A stretch of DNA of 64,000 nucleotides from Trueperaceae bacterium (lineage in GTDB: Bacteria; Deinococcota; Deinococci; Deinococcales; Trueperaceae). Below are positions 51,436-60,512 of the stretch, one piece after another. The DNA is taken from assembly GCA_011389865.1 (NCBI GenBank), contig JAABTL010000001.1:224461-288460 (forward strand). Direction: 5' to 3'. Position numbers and translations under genes: made by a program. Numbering within the stretch: the stretch's first letter is position 1; the number at the start of each line of letters is the position of its first letter. The notes under the pieces were generated by a model. That model was not told where the DNA came from. It did not search any database and was given only the letters and a program-made list of their open reading frames with translations.

Positions 51436-52436
51436 GTGCGACCGCGGGGCGCTACGCCGAGGTGCGGCAGCGCGTCCACCGCGGCGCGCCGCAGGGTCTC
51501 GCGCCACGGCACCCGGGGGCGCCATCCGAGCTCGTCGACGGCGTGATCGATGCGCACGTGCAGGCCGGTGCCCAGCAGCGCGGTGCGGTAGCGCGTGAGG
51601 GTCGGTTCGCTCGCCGGGGCGGCGATGCCGTAGGCGCGCTCGAGCACCGAGGCGACGGCCTGGATCGGCGCCGTCGGCAGCAGCCTGCGGGGTGGGCGGC
51701 CACCCAGCAGCGACGCCAGCGTGGTCAGCGCGTCGCGCCAGGTGAGGCGCGTCGGCTCGGCGACGGCGTACACGCGCCCCGGGGCCGCCGGATGGAGCGC
51801 CGCGAGCACGACGCCGGCCGCCAAGTCGTCCGCGTCGACGAGGTTGAGCACGCCGACACCGCCCCCGACGAGCGGTAGGCGCCCGCCGCGCAGGGCGCGT
51901 GCGAGGCGCCACAGGACGGGGTCGGCGCGGCCGATCGGCCACAGGCCGGGGCGAACGACGACGCCCTCGATGCGGTCGTCGCTGAGCACCAGGTCCTCGA
52001 CGCGTCGCAGGGCGTGGGCGTAGGGCAGCTCGCGGCGGTCGCGGGGGCGCGTGCGGACGTCGACGTCGACGCCGCCGTCGAAGCCGTGCACGGCCAGGCT
52101 CGACAGCAGCACGACCCGGCGCACGCCGCCGTGGCTCGCGGCGGCCAGCAGGCGTTCGCTGGCGCCGGCATTCGCGCGGGCGAAGGCCGCCTCGGGCCCC
52201 AGTTCCGCAGCCCGCGACCTGGCATCGACCAGGACGTCGCAGCCCTCGAGCCAGCCCTCGGCGGCGCCCCCGTCCTCGACCAGCGTGACGTCGCTCCCCG
52301 CCGCGCGCAGCCGGCGCCGGCGCTCTTCGGAAGCGCGACGGTCCACCACCGCGACCACCGCGTGACCCTCCGCGGCGGCGTGGGCCACCACGTGCCCGCC
52401 GAGCACGCCCTCGGCGCGGGTGACGGCGAGCCTCAC
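51432..52436 (-). CDS. NAD(P)-dependent epimerase/dehydratase-like protein, altered active site
   Basis: 334 aa, extended SDR fold. The nucleotide loop is TRAEGVLGGHVVAHA, with TRAEG replacing the usual GxxGxxG first turn. LLSSLAVHG gives the Ser, and the C-terminal half is typical of 3-beta-HSD or sugar epimerase proteins (VLNLVDADDLAAGVVLAA). The Tyr is present in PYAHALRRVED, but the Lys four places later is Leu, so classic dehydrogenase or epimerase chemistry is doubtful. Coupled to dus and to the glycosyltransferase by GTGA overlaps; a sugar-related role is possible. Confidence 0.8.
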   Translation of the reverse strand: MRLAVTRAEGVLGGHVVAHAAAEGHAVVAVVDRRASEERRRRLRAAGSDVTLVEDGGAAEGWLEGCDVLVDARSRAAELGPEAAFARANAGASERLLAAASHGGVRRVVLLSSLAVHGFDGGVDVDVRTRPRDRRELPYAHALRRVEDLVLSDDRIEGVVVRPGLWPIGRADPVLWRLARALRGGRLPLVGGGVGVLNLVDADDLAAGVVLAALHPAAPGRVYAVAEPTRLTWRDALTTLASLLGGRPPRRLLPTAPIQAVASVLERAYGIAAPASEPTLTRYRTALLGTGLHVRIDHAVDELGWRPRVPWRETLRRAAVDALPHLGVAPRGRT

Positions 52437-53497
52437 GCCGCCAGCCTCCTACCCCGCCGGCGCGCGAGCGCCGGGCAGCGCGGCAGCGTGTCGCCGAACG
52501 GGTCGAGCGCTTCGACGGCCTCGCCGCGGGGGTCGATGCCGATGCTGGTGCGCCAGGCGTCCGCGAGATCGTCGAGGGTATCGACCCGCACGAACGGCCG
52601 GCGGTCGACGCCCAGGCGCTCCGCGTAGGCCGACAGCTGACCGCGGAGCCGCCGCAGGGCGCGCTCGCCGCCGTACCAGCCGACGTGGTCGCGGGCGTGG
52701 CGCCACGACACCGCCACCACCTCGTCGCTCGACGGGGCGGCGCCGCCGAGCAGCTCGCGGAACAACCACGGACGACCGAGCGCGGCGCGGGCCACCATCA
52801 CGCCGAGCCCGCGGGCGCGCGCGCGACCGTAGCTGTGGACGTCCGTGACGTCGCCCGAGCCGATCACCGGCACGTCGACCGCGGAGGCGATCTCGGCGAT
52901 CGCGTCCCAGTCCGCTTCGCCGGCGTACTTCTGCACCGCCGTGCGGCCGTGGATGGCGACCGCCACCGCGCCGGCCTCGACGACCGCCGCCACGACCTCG
53001 CGGGCCGCGACCCGGTCGAGGCCGAGGCGCGTCTTGACGGTCACCGGCACCGGGACGGCGGCGTCGATGGCGGTCACGATGGCCGCGGCGCGGCCCGGGT
53101 CGCGCATCAGTTCGACGCCACAGCCGCGCTGCACCACCTTGCGCACGGGGCACCCCATGTTGAGATCGAGGGCGGCCGGCGCGAACGCCGCGACCAGCTT
53201 CCTGGCCGCGGTGGCGGCCTCGGCCGGGTCGGCGGCGAAGAGTTGCAGGACGACGTCGCGCTCGCCGGGATGTGGTGCCGAGATGGCGAGGCCGGCGTCG
53301 TCGCCGAGGGCGAGGGCCCGTGCCGACACCATCTCACTGACCGCCCAGGCCGCGCCGTAGGCGCGCGCGAGCCGCCGGAACGGGGCGTCCGTGTACCCGG
53401 CCATGGGCGCGAGCACGGCGCCACCGACGCCGAGCAGCCTCGCGAAGCGCCGCCGGCCGGCGGCGGCACGTTCGGCCGCTGACGGCGAGCCGTTCAT
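52433..53497 (-). CDS. dus: tRNA-dihydrouridine synthase
   Basis: 354 aa, FMN TIM barrel. APMAGYTDAPFRRLARAYGA, NMGCPVRKVVQRGCG with catalytic C116, VTVKTRLG, IHGRTAVQKYAGEADWDAI, VIGSGDV and the late VMVARAALGRPW are all present. It reduces uridine in tRNA D-loops. The C-terminal RNA-binding helices run to about 330. The ATG at 53497 has no ribosome site and overlaps the stop of a 24-codon leaderless mini-ORF (ATGA). Confidence 0.93.
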   Translation of the reverse strand: MNGSPSAAERAAAGRRRFARLLGVGGAVLAPMAGYTDAPFRRLARAYGAAWAVSEMVSARALALGDDAGLAISAPHPGERDVVLQLFAADPAEAATAARKLVAAFAPAALDLNMGCPVRKVVQRGCGVELMRDPGRAAAIVTAIDAAVPVPVTVKTRLGLDRVAAREVVAAVVEAGAVAVAIHGRTAVQKYAGEADWDAIAEIASAVDVPVIGSGDVTDVHSYGRARARGLGVMVARAALGRPWLFRELLGGAAPSSDEVVAVSWRHARDHVGWYGGERALRRLRGQLSAYAERLGVDRRPFVRVDTLDDLADAWRTSIGIDPRGEAVEALDPFGDTLPRCPALARRRGRRLAA

Positions 53498-53568
53498 CGC
53501 GGCGGCGCGCCGCGGCGAGGCGACGCGGGGTCGAGGCGACCGCCGATGCGGGACGAAGGGGCCGGCAT
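53494..53568 (-). CDS. putative leaderless mini-ORF (24 codons) coupled to dus
   Basis: Starts MPAPSSRIGGRLDP and ends with a TGA that overlaps the dus ATG (ATGA). Its ATG lies 6 nt after TACACT (53575-53580). No other in-frame start and no Shine-Dalgarno lie between the box and dus. Confidence 0.45.
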   Translation of the reverse strand: MPAPSSRIGGRLDPASPRRGAPPR

Positions 53569-53574
53569 GGACCG

Positions 53575-53580
53575 AGTGTA
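53575..53580 (-). promoter_or_regulatory. -10 box TACACT for mini-ORF and dus
   Basis: Minus-strand TACACT lies 6 nt before the ATG at 53568. Confidence 0.6.
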
Positions 53581-53632
53581 CCGACCCGGATCTCGCGGCC
53601 GGGTGCCTCACGGAGCCCTCGGGCGTGCGTGG

Positions 53633-53638
53633 TACCTT
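53633..53638 (+). promoter_or_regulatory. -10 box TACCTT, leaderless GNAT gene
   Basis: TACCTT lies 6 nt before the ATG at 53645. Confidence 0.5.
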
Positions 53639-53644
53639 GCGGTG

Positions 53645-54211
53645 ATGCGCGAACCCGATGCTCTCGGTGCGCTCGCGACCCCGTCGGCGAGCGCGGATCC
53701 GCTGGTACCGTTGACGCGCCCGGCCGACGTGCACGACGCCGGGTTGCTGCACGCCCTCTACCTCGCGACCCCCAGTTACTTCGACATGATCGCCATCCCC
53801 GTGCCGACCTCCTCGGAGGTGCGCACCGAGGTGCTGGCCGCCCGGCAGGACCCCCGGCGGCACATCGAGCTGGTGCTGGGCGATCCCGGTTGGCGCGCGC
53901 CCGGCCTGGTTCGCGACGCCCGGACCGGCCGCCCGGTGGCCGGCGTCCTCGACTACAAGCTCGACTACCCGGAACCCGGCGACGCCACCGTCAACCTGCT
54001 GCTCGTCCATGGCGCGCTGCAGCGTCGCGGCGTGGGCGCTCGCGCCGTCGCCGACCTCGAGCGCCGCCTGAATGGCTCCACGCGCAGGGTCCTGGCCGCG
54101 GTGTACGGGCGCAACCCCAGCGCCTGCGGCTTCTGGGAGCACCAGGGGTACCGCTTCGCCATCGACGCCGGTCCGGTGCTCGACTGGTACGCGAAGGAGA
54201 TCGGCGCATGA
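53645..54211 (+). CDS. GNAT-family N-acetyltransferase
   Basis: 188 aa. GNAT order: PADVHDAGLLHALY at the start, a middle VAGVLDYKLDYPE, acetyl-CoA loop HGALQRRGVGARAVADLERRL (R-R-G-V-G-A matching the Q/RxxGxG/A rule) and YGRNPSACGFWEHQGYRF. The substrate is unknown. The ATG at 53645 is leaderless. The stop overlaps the next gene (ATGA). Confidence 0.85.
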   Translation: MREPDALGALATPSASADPLVPLTRPADVHDAGLLHALYLATPSYFDMIAIPVPTSSEVRTEVLAARQDPRRHIELVLGDPGWRAPGLVRDARTGRPVAGVLDYKLDYPEPGDATVNLLLVHGALQRRGVGARAVADLERRLNGSTRRVLAAVYGRNPSACGFWEHQGYRFAIDAGPVLDWYAKEIGA

Positions 54212-55113
54212 ACCACGCCGCCAAGCACGTCGTCAGCGTCTCGTTGGGGTCGTCGGCGCGCGACGTCGACGTCACCGTGGAGTTGCTCGGAGAGACGGTG
54301 CGCATCCAGCGCCGCGGCACCGACGGCTCGGTGGCGGCCGCCCGGGCCCTGGTCGCCGAACTCGACGGCCAGGTCGACGCGATCGGCCTCGGCGGTCTCG
54401 ACCTGTTCCTGCAGTGGATGGGCCGGCGCTACTACTTCCGCGAGGCACGCGTGATCGCGGCGGCGGCCAAGCGCACGCCCGTGGTCTGCGGGGCGGGCCT
54501 CAAGGACACGCTGGAGCGTCGCGCCGTCGCCCTGCTCGACCGGAGCGTCGGCTGGCGGGGTCGGCGTGTGCTGCTGACGCTGGCCGTCGACCGCTTCGGC
54601 ATGGCCGAGGCGCTCGTCGAGCACGGCGCCGACGTTCGCTTCGGCGACCTGATGTTCGCCCTGGGCCTGCCCTGGCCCATCCACTCGATGCGCACCCTCG
54701 ACCGCGTCGCCCGGTTGTTGGCGCCGCCGCTCACCAAGATGCCGATCGCCTGGCTCTACCCGACGGGCAGCAAGCAGACCAAGGCGACGACGTCGCACCG
54801 CTTCGCCGAGCACTACGCCTGGGCCGAGGTCGTCGCCGGCGATTGGCACACGATCCGCCGCTACGCGCCCGAGCGCCTCGACGGGCTGACGATCTTCACG
54901 AACACGACCACCAAGGCCGACGTCGCCTTCCTGGCCGCGGCCGGCGCGGCGCGGCTCGTGACGACCACGCCACGCTTCGAGGGCCGCTCGCTGGCCACCA
55001 ACCTGCTCGAGGCGGCGTTCGTGGCGCTACGCGGCCCCGACCAGGGGCGGGCGGGGTACGAGGCGATCCTCGACGAGCTCGACTACGCCCCGACCGAGGC
55101 GCCGCTGTCGTGA
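54208..55113 (+). CDS. conserved protein of the Deinococcota 'quinate 5-dehydrogenase' label, function unproven
   Basis: 301 aa, soluble. The opening VVSVSLGSSARDVDV and the later IQRRGTDGS, IGLGGLDLFL, VVCGAGLKDTLERRAV, RFGDLMFALGLPWPI and LYPTGSKQ match a family that databases from this group call quinate 5-dehydrogenase, as far as I recall. There is no Rossmann GxGxxG and no shikimate-dehydrogenase motif, so I do not trust that name. The pattern suggests a TIM-barrel or mixed fold with nucleotide or sugar-phosphate turns. It is coupled to the GNAT gene by ATGA. Confidence 0.7.
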   Translation: MNHAAKHVVSVSLGSSARDVDVTVELLGETVRIQRRGTDGSVAAARALVAELDGQVDAIGLGGLDLFLQWMGRRYYFREARVIAAAAKRTPVVCGAGLKDTLERRAVALLDRSVGWRGRRVLLTLAVDRFGMAEALVEHGADVRFGDLMFALGLPWPIHSMRTLDRVARLLAPPLTKMPIAWLYPTGSKQTKATTSHRFAEHYAWAEVVAGDWHTIRRYAPERLDGLTIFTNTTTKADVAFLAAAGAARLVTTTPRFEGRSLATNLLEAAFVALRGPDQGRAGYEAILDELDYAPTEAPLS

Positions 55114-55149
55114 GCGTGGCGCGACGGAGCCCGTGGACGGGCCGGGTGC

Positions 55150-55155
55150 TAGACT
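55150..55155 (+). promoter_or_regulatory. -10 box TAGACT for the efp operon (leadered)
   Basis: TAGACT lies 112 nt before the efp ATG. The GC-rich leader contains CGCCCC-GA-GGGGCG near its 5' end and GGAGG just before the start. Confidence 0.55.
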
Positions 55156-55267
55156 CTGCCATCGCCCCGAGGGGCGCGGCCCTCGCGTGCCCGGCGACCT
55201 TTCGCCGCCAGCCTGCGGCGCCGCGTCGCTGGGGACCCGAGTTCACCCATCCTTCGGAGGATCTCGC

Positions 55268-55824
55268 ATGATCAGCGTCACGGACTTGCGCAACGGCACC
55301 AAGGTCGAGCTCGAGGGCGGCCTGTGGGAGTGCCTCGACTACCAGCACCAGAAGATCGGCCGCGGCGGCGCCAAGGTCGTCGCGAAGTTCCGCAACCTCG
55401 ACACCGGTTCCATCGTCGAGAAGACCTTCAACTCCGGCGAGAAGCTGCAGGACATCTTCATCGACTACCGCACGATGCAGTTCCTGTACGCCGACGGCGA
55501 CACGTTCACCTTCATGGACACGGAGACCTACGAGCAGCCCGTCCTCGATCGCCGCCAGATCGGCGACGGCGCGCGCTTCCTCAAGGAGAACGTCGAGGTC
55601 ACCGTCGACTACTACCAGGGGCGGGCCCTCAAGGTCACGCTGCCGACGGTGGTGGCCCTGACGATCGTCGAGACCGATCCGGGGGTGAAGGGCGACACCG
55701 TGTCGGGCGGCAGCAAGCCGGCCAAGCTCGAGACCGGCGCGACCGTCGCCGTGCCGCTGTTCATCGAGAAGGGCACCGTCATCCGGGTCGACACCCGCTC
55801 CGGCGAGTACCTGGGACGCGCGTG

Positions 55825-55825
<1 letters not shown>
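55268..55825 (+). CDS. efp: translation elongation factor P
   Basis: 185 aa, three beta domains. It rescues ribosomes stalled at polyproline. The tip loop reads HQKIGRGGAKV with Arg at position 32, as in Thermus, where other lineages have a modified Lys; no modifying enzyme (EarP, EpmA or YmfI type) is visible in the window. GGAGG lies 6-7 nt before the ATG. This is the first gene of an operon efp-accB-accC-asp23-nusB-folD-PAP2-like, known in part from many bacteria. Confidence 0.95.
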
Positions 55826-56352
<527 letters not shown>

Positions 56353-56365
56353 GGCGGGCGACCGC

Positions 56366-57703
56366 GTGTTCAAGAAGATCCTGATCGCCAACCGCGGCGA
56401 GATCGCCCTCCGCGTCCTGCGCGCCGCGCGCGAGTTGGGCGTCAAGGCCGTCGTCGCCTACTCGGAGGCCGACGAGACCTCGTTGCCCGTCCTGCTGGCC
56501 GACGAGTCGATCTGCATCGGACCGGCCGCGTCGAGCGGGTCGTACCTCAACGTGCGCAACCTGCTGTCGGCCGCGCTGGTGACCGGCGCCGAGGCCATCC
56601 ACCCCGGGTACGGCTTCCTCGCGGAGAACGCCGAGTTCGCCGAGATGTGCGAGGAGCATCACCTCACCTTCATCGGGCCACGGCCCGAGAACATCGAGCG
56701 CATCGGCGACAAGGCGCGCGCGCGCTCGCTGGCGATCGAGGCCGGCGTCCCCATCACGCCGGGGTCCGACCCGCTGGCGGACCTCGCCGCGGCCCACGCC
56801 TTCGCGGCCGAGGTCGGGTACCCGGTGATCCTCAAGGCCTCCGCCGGCGGCGGCGGCCGGGGCATGCGCGTCGTCCAGAGCCCCAACGACCTCGAGCGCA
56901 ACTTCGTGCAGGCCCAGGAGGAGGCGCGTGCCGCCTTCGGCGATCCGCGCATGTACCTCGAGCGCTTCCTCGAGGAGCCGCGCCACGTCGAGATCCAGGT
57001 CTTCGGCGACGGGGAGGGCGAGGTCATCCACTTCTACGATCGCGACTGCTCCATCCAGCGGCGCTACCAGAAGGTCCTGGAGGAGGCGCCGTCGATCCTC
57101 GATCCCGCCCTGCGGGCCGACATCGCGGAGGCGGCCGTCCGTCTGGCGCGGCACATCGGGTACCGCGGCGCGGGCACCTGCGAGTTCCTCGTCGACCGCG
57201 AGGGGCGCTTCTACTTCTCCGAGATGAACACCCGCATCCAGGTCGAACACCCGGTCACCGAGATGGTGACCCGCTTCGACCTCGTGCAGGAGCAGTTCCG
57301 CGTCGCGGCCGGCGAGGGTCTGTCGCTGCGGCAGGAGGACGTTCGCCTGGAGGGACACGCGATCGAGGTGCGGGTGAACGCCGAGGACCCCGACCACGAC
57401 TTCCGGCCGTCGGCGGGCGTGGTCACCGACGTGCATTGGCCGGGGGGGCCGGGGATCCGGGTGGACTCGCACGTGTACGCCGGCTACCGCATCCCGCCCA
57501 ACTACGACAGCCTGATCGCCAAGGTGATCGCCTGGGGACCGACCCGCGCGATGGCGATCGCGCGCATGGAGCGCGCGCTGCGGGAGACGGTCGTCGAGGG
57601 CGTCGCGACGACGATCCCGTTCCACCTGCGGGTGCTGGACAACGCGTTCTACCGCCGCGGCGCGGTGTACACCAACTTCATCGCCAGGAGGATGTCGATA
57701 TGA
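56366..57703 (+). CDS. accC: biotin carboxylase subunit of acetyl-CoA carboxylase
   Basis: 445 aa, ATP-grasp. FKKILIANRGEIALRVLRAARELG, HPGYGFLAENAEFA, KASAGGGGRGMRVV (ATP loop), EEPRHVEIQVFGDGEG, RDCSIQRRYQK and EMNTRIQVEHPVTE are all intact. It carboxylates the biotin on AccB. The carboxyltransferase genes accA/accD are not in the window. GTG 56366 lies 13 nt after the accB stop. Its stop overlaps the next gene (ATGA). Confidence 0.96.
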   Translation: MFKKILIANRGEIALRVLRAARELGVKAVVAYSEADETSLPVLLADESICIGPAASSGSYLNVRNLLSAALVTGAEAIHPGYGFLAENAEFAEMCEEHHLTFIGPRPENIERIGDKARARSLAIEAGVPITPGSDPLADLAAAHAFAAEVGYPVILKASAGGGGRGMRVVQSPNDLERNFVQAQEEARAAFGDPRMYLERFLEEPRHVEIQVFGDGEGEVIHFYDRDCSIQRRYQKVLEEAPSILDPALRADIAEAAVRLARHIGYRGAGTCEFLVDREGRFYFSEMNTRIQVEHPVTEMVTRFDLVQEQFRVAAGEGLSLRQEDVRLEGHAIEVRVNAEDPDHDFRPSAGVVTDVHWPGGPGIRVDSHVYAGYRIPPNYDSLIAKVIAWGPTRAMAIARMERALRETVVEGVATTIPFHLRVLDNAFYRRGAVYTNFIARRMSI

Positions 57704-58047
57704 CCCAACCCGAACTCGAGCTGTCGTCCGATGTCCTGTTCGGCATCGCGCAGCTCGCCCTCGACCAGGTCGAGGGCGTGCGCACGGTCAACCCGCCGAC
57801 CCGGGTCGGCGAGTTCCTCACCGGCCGCCGTGCCAAGGGCATCGTCATCGAACGCGAGGGCGACGACCTGACGATCGACCTCAACGTCTCCATGACCTAC
57901 GGCCTGCAGGTGCCCAAGGTCGCCAAGGCCGCGCAGCGCGCGGTGCGCGAGGCCGTCGCGTCGATGACGGGCCTCTCCGTCCGCAGCGTCAACGTCCGGG
58001 TGGAGGCGATCGACCTGCCGCCCGAGGGCGCAGGCCCGCGTGGCTAG
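57700..58047 (+). CDS. Asp23/Gls24 family protein (YqhY-like)
   Basis: 115 aa, a single Asp23 domain (LSSDVLFGIAQLALDQVEGVRTV to RSVNVRVEAIDLPPE). In Bacillus and relatives, YqhY sits between accBC and nusB, just as here, and influences fatty-acid synthesis; that is the best guess. GGAGG precedes the start, which also overlaps accC (ATGA). Shorter than the other Asp23 gene (33163) and lacking its basic tail. Confidence 0.9.
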   Translation: MTQPELELSSDVLFGIAQLALDQVEGVRTVNPPTRVGEFLTGRRAKGIVIEREGDDLTIDLNVSMTYGLQVPKVAKAAQRAVREAVASMTGLSVRSVNVRVEAIDLPPEGAGPRG

Positions 58048-58507
58048 GCGACGCGCGCGCGAGGTGGCCTTCCAGGCGCTCTTCCAGGCCGAGCGAGGCG
58101 GGGCCCCCCTGCGGGAGGCTTGGGCCGAGCTGCGTCTCGACCTCGCCGCCGAGGAGGACGACGAGGACGCGCCGCGCGCGCGTGACGAGGACGCGGACCG
58201 CTTCGAGGCGGGCGATCTCGCCTTCGCCGAGCGGCTGGTCGAGTCGCTGGCGGCCGGCAAGGACGCGATCGACGTCGAGCTGACCGAGTTGATCCACGGC
58301 TGGACCTTCGGCCAGATGGCGCAGACCGATCTCAACGTGCTGCGCCTGGCGCTGGCCGAGATGCGCCTGGCGGAGACACCGCCGGCGGTCGCGGTCGAGA
58401 TGGCCGTCCGGCTGGCGAAGCGCTTCGGGGGCGAGGACTCCGGTCGCTTCGTCAACGGCGTGCTCGCCAAGGCGCTGCGGCGGCACGCCGTGACCCAGGA
58501 GGTGTGA
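58040..58507 (+). CDS. nusB: transcription antitermination factor NusB
   Basis: 155 aa, all-helical. RRRAREVAFQALFQAERGG opens the fold, an acidic loop (EEDDEDAPRARDED) follows, and VLRLALAEMRLAETPPAVAVEMAVRLAKRFGGEDSGRFVNGVLAKAL is the conserved end. It binds boxA RNA with S10 in rRNA antitermination. The GTG start overlaps the Asp23 stop by 8 nt. Confidence 0.94.
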   Translation: MARRRAREVAFQALFQAERGGAPLREAWAELRLDLAAEEDDEDAPRARDEDADRFEAGDLAFAERLVESLAAGKDAIDVELTELIHGWTFGQMAQTDLNVLRLALAEMRLAETPPAVAVEMAVRLAKRFGGEDSGRFVNGVLAKALRRHAVTQEV

Positions 58508-58508
58508 G

Positions 58509-59354
58509 ATGACGACATCACGTGCAGAGACGCTCTCTGGCCGGGCCGTCGCCGACGGGGTGGCCGAGCGACTGAAGGCGCGCGTGGCCGAGCTGCCGTA
58601 CGTTCCGCGTCTCGTCTTCGTGCGCGTGGGGGAGGACCCCGCGAGCGTCTTCTACGTGCGGTCCAAGCAGCGCTTCGCGAAGCGCATCGGGGTCGATGCC
58701 GAGACGCTGGTGTTGCCCGACGACGTCGACCAGGCGGAGCTGATGGCCACGATCGCCGCGCTCAACGCCGACCCCGATACCGACGCGGTGTTGGTCCAGC
58801 TCCCGCTGCCAGGGCACCTCGACAGCGCACCGGTCCTCGAGGCGATCGACCCCGCGAAGGACGTCGACGGCTTCCACCCGCTGAACGTGGGGCGCCTGTG
58901 GTCGGGTGGGGCGGCGCTCGCGCCGTGCACGCCCGTGGGGCTGCTGGCCATCCTCGACCACCACGGGCTCGAGGTGCATGGCCGGCACGTGGTCATCGTC
59001 GGCCGCTCTCACATGGTCGGGAAGCCGGCAGCGGCGCTGTTCCTCGCCCGCCACGCGACCGTCACGCTGGCGCACTCGCGGACCCGCGACCTCGCCGGGG
59101 TCGTGCGCACGGGCGACATCGTGGTGGCCGCCGTCGGTCGCGCCGGCCTGATCACAGCCGACATGGTCAAGCCCGGTGCCGTCGTGCTCGACGTCGGGAT
59201 GACGCGCGTCGGCGACCGCATCGTGGGCGACGTGGCCGAGGACGTCTGGGACGTTGCCGGCCACATGACGCCCATGCCCGGCGGCACGGGCCTCGTCACC
59301 GTGGCGATGGTCCTCCAGAACACCCTGACGGCAGCAGAGCGCCGCAGAGGATGA
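58509..59354 (+). CDS. folD: methylene-tetrahydrofolate dehydrogenase / cyclohydrolase FolD
   Basis: 281 aa. Catalytic YVRSKQ (Y49, K53), VQLPLPGHLD, KDVDGFHPLNVGRL, PCTPVGLLAIL, VIVGRSHMVGKPAA and the final PMPGGTGLVTVAMVLQNT. It links folate one-carbon states for purine, Met and formyl-Met synthesis. It starts 1 nt after the nusB stop. Confidence 0.96.
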   Translation: MTTSRAETLSGRAVADGVAERLKARVAELPYVPRLVFVRVGEDPASVFYVRSKQRFAKRIGVDAETLVLPDDVDQAELMATIAALNADPDTDAVLVQLPLPGHLDSAPVLEAIDPAKDVDGFHPLNVGRLWSGGAALAPCTPVGLLAILDHHGLEVHGRHVVIVGRSHMVGKPAAALFLARHATVTLAHSRTRDLAGVVRTGDIVVAAVGRAGLITADMVKPGAVVLDVGMTRVGDRIVGDVAEDVWDVAGHMTPMPGGTGLVTVAMVLQNTLTAAERRRG

Positions 59355-59355
59355 G

Positions 59356-59799
59356 ATGAGCTTGCTCGCCAACACGCCGCTCGTGGCGGCGTTCACGGCG
59401 ACGCTCATCGCCCAGACGTTCAAGCTGGCCCTGGTGCTGGCGACCGAGCGTCGCTGGGCGCCCGAACGGTTGCTGGAGACCGGCGGCATGCCGTCTTCGC
59501 ACTCGGCCGCCGTGGCGGCGCTGGCCACCAGCGTCGGGATGATCCACGGTCTCGGCCACCCCTACTTCGCCATCACGGTCGTGTTCGGGACGATCGTCAT
59601 GTACGACGCGACGGGCATCCGCCGGGCGGCCGGGCATCACGCGGAACTGCTCAACGACCTCGTGGAGGAGCTCTCGCACCTCTTCGACGAGGGTTTCCAG
59701 CCGCGCGCGCTCAAGACCCTACTCGGGCACACCTACCCGCAGGTTCTGGTGGGTGCCGTTCTGGGGCTCACGACCGGTTGGGTGTTCGGCCTGATGTGA
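59356..59799 (+). CDS. divergent PAP2 family membrane protein
   Basis: 147 aa, three to four spans. It carries LETGGMPSSHSAAVAALATSVGM and VMYDATGIRRAAGHHAELLNDL, the signature of the divergent PAP2 (DUF212) family. HTYPQVLVGAVLG near the end carries the last His. The full acid-phosphatase triad is less clear than in the PAP2 gene at 30327. It starts 1 nt after the folD stop, ending the operon, and is convergent with comF. Confidence 0.9.
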   Translation: MSLLANTPLVAAFTATLIAQTFKLALVLATERRWAPERLLETGGMPSSHSAAVAALATSVGMIHGLGHPYFAITVVFGTIVMYDATGIRRAAGHHAELLNDLVEELSHLFDEGFQPRALKTLLGHTYPQVLVGAVLGLTTGWVFGLM

Positions 59800-59811
59800 G
59801 TGACGGCGCGC

Positions 59812-60432
59812 TCACCGGGCCCGCGCGACGACCGCGGCCCTGACCTCGGCCGCCCCACCCGCCAGCAGCGCGGCACGGCAGGCACGGAGCGTCGCCCCGC
59901 TCGTGCTGACGTCGTCCACCAGGAGGATCCTGGTGGGGACGCGGCCGCCGAGTGGCACGCGCGCGTCGAAGGCGCCCAGCAGGTTCGCCTCGCGGCGGGC
60001 GGACGGCAGGAGCGACTGCGGCCGGGTGGCCCGGTTCCGTCGCAGGGCGCGGAGCATGGGGCGCGGGTGCGGCAGCGCTGCGGCGACCGAGGCCGCCAGG
60101 AGCGCCGTGTGGTCGACGCCCCGGCGCCGCTGGCGGCCCGCATCGGGCGGGACCGGCACGACCGCGGCCGTGCGGCAGAACGCCGGCCAGCACGCGCCGG
60201 CATGCGCGCCGAGCCGGGCGCCCAGCGATCGCAGCAGCGCCGTCGACGGCCGGTACTTCGCCGCCCGCACGAGGCGACCCAGGGGCCCGCGGTAGGCCCC
60301 CCAGGCCACGAGCCACGGCCCATCGGGGTGGGGCCCACGGTCGATCGCTCGCCAGCAGGGGGCGCAGGCGCCATGTGCGGTGGCGAGTCGGCGACCGCAC
60401 CCCGGGCAGGGGAGGGGCGGCCAGTACATCAT
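59812..60432 (-). CDS. comF: ComF family phosphoribosyltransferase-like protein
   Basis: 206 aa. A zinc ribbon (C9, C12, C23, C26) and double-zinc start (PCPGCGRRL) precede a PRT fold with ILLVDDVSTSGAT, RTAAVVPVPPDAGRQRRRG and RPQSLLPSARREANLLGAF. ComF helps handle incoming single-stranded DNA in natural competence; Deinococcota are often competent. No other competence gene is in the window. The ATG pair lies 6 nt after GAACAT, a weak leaderless box. Confidence 0.9.
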   Translation of the reverse strand: MMYWPPLPCPGCGRRLATAHGACAPCWRAIDRGPHPDGPWLVAWGAYRGPLGRLVRAAKYRPSTALLRSLGARLGAHAGACWPAFCRTAAVVPVPPDAGRQRRRGVDHTALLAASVAAALPHPRPMLRALRRNRATRPQSLLPSARREANLLGAFDARVPLGGRVPTRILLVDDVSTSGATLRACRAALLAGGAAEVRAAVVARAR

Positions 60433-60512
60433 GGACCCATGTTCGCGCCGGCACGGAACCCGGCGCAGCGCGGCGCGGGCCGAAGACGAGGGTTTCTGGG
60501 CCGCGCGTGGGC

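Noticed and set aside
54208..55113. True quinate/shikimate dehydrogenase
   Set aside because: No nucleotide-binding glycine turn or substrate motif is seen.
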